DNA from: Axinella damicornis
Taxonomy: Eukaryota > Porifera > Demospongiae > Axinellida > Axinellidae
Length of the DNA stretch: 64,000 bases
NCBI GenBank assembly: GCA_963931865.1
Contig: OZ007507.1
Coordinates: 20,486,140 to 20,550,139, forward strand
Direction: 5' to 3'
Position 1 is the stretch's first letter; every line of letters starts with the position of its first letter. The position numbers were made by a program, and so were the translations under genes. This document shows positions 61,096 to 64,000 of this stretch, piece after piece. The notes under the pieces were generated by a model. That model was not told the DNA's origin, searched no databases, and was given only the letters and a program-made list of their open reading frames with translations.

Positions 61096-63593
61096 TTACA
61101 CAGCTCTGGGTGGTTTCTGGGTTCCCTTCGAAGGTTTCATCTGCACCTCAATTCTATCTCCATCCTTCATAGGATAGCGATCAAGGTATCTTGAGTCAAG
61201 CCTCAACTCCATGTGCTCCTCATTGCCGTACATGGGCCTTGTATCCACATAAAACAGTTTGAACGTAGAGGAGGGAGCTCCAATACGCTTGCTGACCCAA
61301 CGCTTAAGCTGGAGTATAGTCTGCTGCAGACGTATGCGATGAATCTCACTGCGACGGTCTTCAAAGCAGAATTGTATGCTAGTTTTGAAGTCTGCTGGAA
61401 CACCTGACAGGTTGACATCCACAAGAGGCTCCAGCTCTCCATGCTTCTGACTGAGAGCAGAGTAGACCGCTGGAGGACTGGGATCGTGACAGAACGCCCG
61501 AACCAGCCACCTCTCGGCATCCTCTCTCTCCGTCTCGGTAATCTCACTCTTGTTCAGCCTCTTCAGGTTAGGCAGCCGTGCTATGATCGCAAATCTCCGC
61601 TGCTTCTCATCAATTTCTGCTCCGAGGGGCACCTTTAGCAAGCTCAGATCCGTCAGCTTTGTGAGTGCAGCCAGACACTCTACGCTCTTCCAATTCCCAA
61701 TGGAGGAGGAGTTCAGGTTGAGTGACTTCAGCTCCGGGAATGCTGCTCTCGGATCAACAGGTGAGATTTCTGATACTGGATTGGACGTGGCCACAAATAC
61801 TTGTAAGTTTGGGAAAGCAGAGCTCAGTTTCTGGACCTCCTCCCACCTGGAGAGTGAGTTGTCATTAAAGTACAGCTTTTGGAGGGCTGGATGCTTGAAG
61901 TCAGGATCCAGCTCAACATGAGAGTAGCTGTTCTTGCTCAAATGCAGCTCCTGCAATCTGTAGAGGGAAGTTTTAGTAACAACACCTGGTTCACATAACT
62001 AGCCTCATTCCCAGGCCTCCACCCAGATTTATCTCGCAGCTGTGGAGTGCATGGCTGCGAGATAAATGCCTGGGAACGAGGCTAGTTCACAACCAGCAGT
62101 CTCTATTTCGGTAGGAAGTGTCAGACATTAATAACTGTAGTAGGTAGAAAGAAGTTCAAAGAACCATGCTACACATTCCGAGCTCACCAATGAAAGTGGT
62201 ACGTTGTACGAATGAAATGGGATGGTTCACACAACTCTTTCTGACCTGTGAAGCATCTCCAGGCAGATCTGCAGTGCACTCCACGCAATGCTAGTCGAGT
62301 TGAGCACCAGAGTATGGAGTGTGAGGGAGGGGGAGGGAGGAGGGGAGGGGGACAGGGTGGAGGTGGAGTGGGGAGAGGGCGTGAAGGTGGTGGAGTCGAG
62401 TGGATTCCGAGTGAGATCAAGGAAGGAGAGCTTGGGGAAGGTGGACAGGAGAGTGTCAACCTGTGCATGGAGGGTGTGCATGTGTGAAGAGGGTGTGCTT
62501 TGGGGAGGGTGTCACTGTGCATGTGTGATGGGGGCTTTGGGGAGGGTGTGTATGAGTGATGGGGAGGGTATGAATGAGGCGAGCAGTGTGAGCAGAGGTC
62601 GGCATGCATGACAAGATGAGGCTCCTGACACACGAAATGCACTGTTAGTGTGCATGCGCGTGCACACACACACACACACACATGCCCTCACATCACTCCA
62701 CTTTGTTATGGCGTTGGCAGCCAAATGCAGTTCCTCCGCCTTGGGGCAGAGCTCCTGCAGCTTCCCCCCTCCCTCTACATGGGTGATCCCACTGCAGTCA
62801 AGCACCAGAGACGTACGGTGCTGGACTGGGTACACATCTGTAGGTGCGTATGTGGGTGGGTGAGAGTGCATGTGTGCTAGTGTGTTGCGTGAGTTGGAGG
62901 ATGCACCAACACGTGAGGAATACAGCTCATCAACGGCATTGGGCTACCCATCCATGGGCTCCCAATGTCAGTGTTGTTGTCAATTATTTCTTATTGTAAT
63001 CATTACATTATTGGGTAAGAGTACACAAAACAGTTGCATTACAAATTAACTATAAAGAATATGATTTTGTAATCATTACATGATAAATTAGTGTTCAAAT
63101 TAATTACTATTCAATTACTACAGTAGGAAAAATGTAATCATTACTAGTTAAGTAATTGGTAATTGCAAATTGGAGATGGTACTAGTAAACTTCTCCTGAC
63201 AGAATGTACAACAGGATACACAAATACTGCATGCAAAGTAATTTTGAGGTAATTGTGTATTTAACTACTAGTTTAGCTAACTTAATTAGGAATTACTTAC
63301 ACTACATATGATTCCTGGGAAAGCAGGTAATGATTACTAATTACAGTTCCGGCATTTAGTCCATGATTACAAGCAATTAATTACAACAAGTAATCCATTA
63401 CAGGACAATTACAATTAACAACTACCATTACCACAACACTGGCTCCCATACCTGGCCTGAAGGCGACAGCGGATTCCCTAAATATCGCTTCGTGTCCAGG
63501 CAGCGTCTCTCCTTCCTCCCTTGCCTCAGTACAATACTTCTGCTTCACCGCGTCCTCCAAAGATAGCGACGCTGCGTCCACAACCACGGCCAT
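61096..63593 (-). CDS. TBCEL: Tubulin-specific chaperone cofactor E-like protein, four exons, complete
   Basis: TBCEL is a TBCE paralogue that destabilises tubulin. It has leucine-rich repeats and a C-terminal ubiquitin-like domain but no CAP-Gly domain. Exons in order: 63452-63593, 62692-62837, 62246-62460, 61096-61957 (TAA); 454 residues; all GT-AG and in phase. Landmarks are SLVLDCSGITHVEGG and AEELHLAANAITKWSDV (first repeats), FPKLSFLDLTRNPLDS, LHTLVLNSTSIAWSAL, LQKLYFNDNSLSRWEEV, then ITETEREDAERWLVRAF with HGELEPLVDV, typical of TBCEL. The ubiquitin-like part has RLQQTILQLKRWVSKRIG and ends MKDGDRIEVQMK. The N-terminus goes directly into the repeats, with no CAP-Gly, which separates it from TBCE. 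Exon 3 has an extra Ser/Thr/Pro-rich insert (TPSPHSTSTLSPSPPPSPS) inside a repeat, from a polypyrimidine tract. Confidence 0.94.
62000..62084. mobile_element. TAGCCTCA-variant inverted-repeat element in TBCEL intron 3
   Basis: TAGCCTCATTCCCAGGC to GCCTGGGAACGAGGCTA, with an inner stem ATTTATCTCGCAGC. The left flank TTCACATAAC resembles the right flank TTCACAAC. Its left end is about 40 bases upstream of exon 4. Confidence 0.85.
62980..63440. other. AT-rich part of TBCEL intron 1 with AATTAC/GTAAT repeats
   Basis: The stretch is full of degenerate TAATCATTAC, TAATTAC and GTAATTG motifs, in clear contrast to the surrounding sequence. No coding sequence or clean repeat unit was recognised. Confidence 0.6.
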
Positions 63594-63826
63594 CTCCCTA
63601 TGATCCGCAAACTAGGACACGGTCAGACTGACAGGAATGATTTTGTCGTTCACTTTTATTGTTTTCATGATGTCATAGGTTTTGTTACTATTTTTAGTCC
63701 GCATCGGCAGGATAAGGTCAAAGGTCACGATCTCAGAGGCTGCATGCCTTGCATGCCTAACTACCTAGGCATCTAGCCTACTACACTGCTATACACTGCA
63801 AATACAAGCCCTAGGACAGTTGGACA
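63594..63826. other. 233-bp putative bidirectional promoter
   Basis: The space between the TBCEL start codon (minus strand) and a candidate start codon at 63827 (plus strand). It contains AAGGTCAAAGGTCA at about 63715-63726, a direct repeat of nuclear-receptor half sites (AGGTCA spaced by one base). No TATA box seen. Confidence 0.4.
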
Positions 63827-63862
63827 ATGGCTACCGGCGTGGAGTACAAGTTCTATGTGAAA
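63827..63862 (+). CDS. Possible first coding exon of an unrecognised gene
   Basis: ATG in a good context (GGACAATGG) opens a 12-codon frame (MATGVEYKFYVK) followed by GTACGC, a possible splice donor. The gene would be divergent from TBCEL and continue beyond the window. I do not recognise the peptide, and a short unspliced frame continuing to a TAG at about 63965 is the alternative. Confidence 0.3.
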
Positions 63863-64000
63863 GTACGCAACCGATCTCATTGTCCAATGGCGGTCTGGGA
63901 ACGAAGCTTACTCTCAGACTCTAGTTTATGTCTGGTACTTATCAAAGACATGGCCTTGCAGAGTTAGAGGAAAGATTTTCAGAGTGTGATTTACAGCGCC

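Noticed and set aside
61096..63593. Calling this gene TBCE rather than TBCEL
   Set aside because: There is no CAP-Gly domain before the leucine-rich repeats, and the EREDAERW and GELEPL blocks fit TBCEL better.

Overview
This is animal nuclear DNA: intron-rich, conserved eukaryotic housekeeping genes plus one homeobox gene, embedded in repeats. The compact gene spacing, the BarH/Bsh/Barx-type NKL homeobox gene and the heavy load of short inverted-repeat transposons would fit a sponge. That placement is an inference; only 'metazoan' follows directly from the genes. Nearly all splice junctions below follow GT-AG and join in a consistent phase.

Layout. (1) 1207-3967 (+): 3' part of the fibrillarin gene. 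(2) 4076-10864: a 6.8 kb transposon with long inverted arms and a 9-bp target duplication, itself invaded by a 608-bp inverted-repeat element and a tRNA-derived SINE. (3) 11782-37309 (+): a complete 12-exon coatomer delta (ARCN1) gene whose 511-codon product is spread over 25.5 kb because the introns hold transposons, minisatellites and microsatellites. (4) 38991-40076 (-): a two-exon homeobox gene. (5) 41096-45178 (-): a six-exon homologue of PROSER3, a protein of poorly known function. (6) 46632-47990 (+): prefoldin subunit 2. (7) 48155-50901 (+): eIF3 subunit F, starting only 164 bp after PFDN2. (8) 51402-60794 (-): TRAPPC10 in 24 exons. (9) 61096-63593 (-): TBCEL in four exons, ending 301 bp upstream of TRAPPC10. 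(10) 63827 (+): a possible first exon of an unrecognised gene, divergent from TBCEL.

ARCN1 (COPI coat) and TRAPPC10 (TRAPPII tether) both act in Golgi traffic, and PFDN2 and TBCEL both touch tubulin biology. Nothing in the sequence shows co-regulation, so these pairings may be chance.

The most interesting material is repetitive. One transposon family has the terminal repeat TAGCCTCGTTCCCAG and 9-bp target duplications. Another element carries what looks like a frameshifted THAP domain. Both edges of ARCN1 exons (the exon 3 acceptor and the exon 4 donor) have been tandemly copied into neighbouring introns. No novel defence or metabolic gene system was found.
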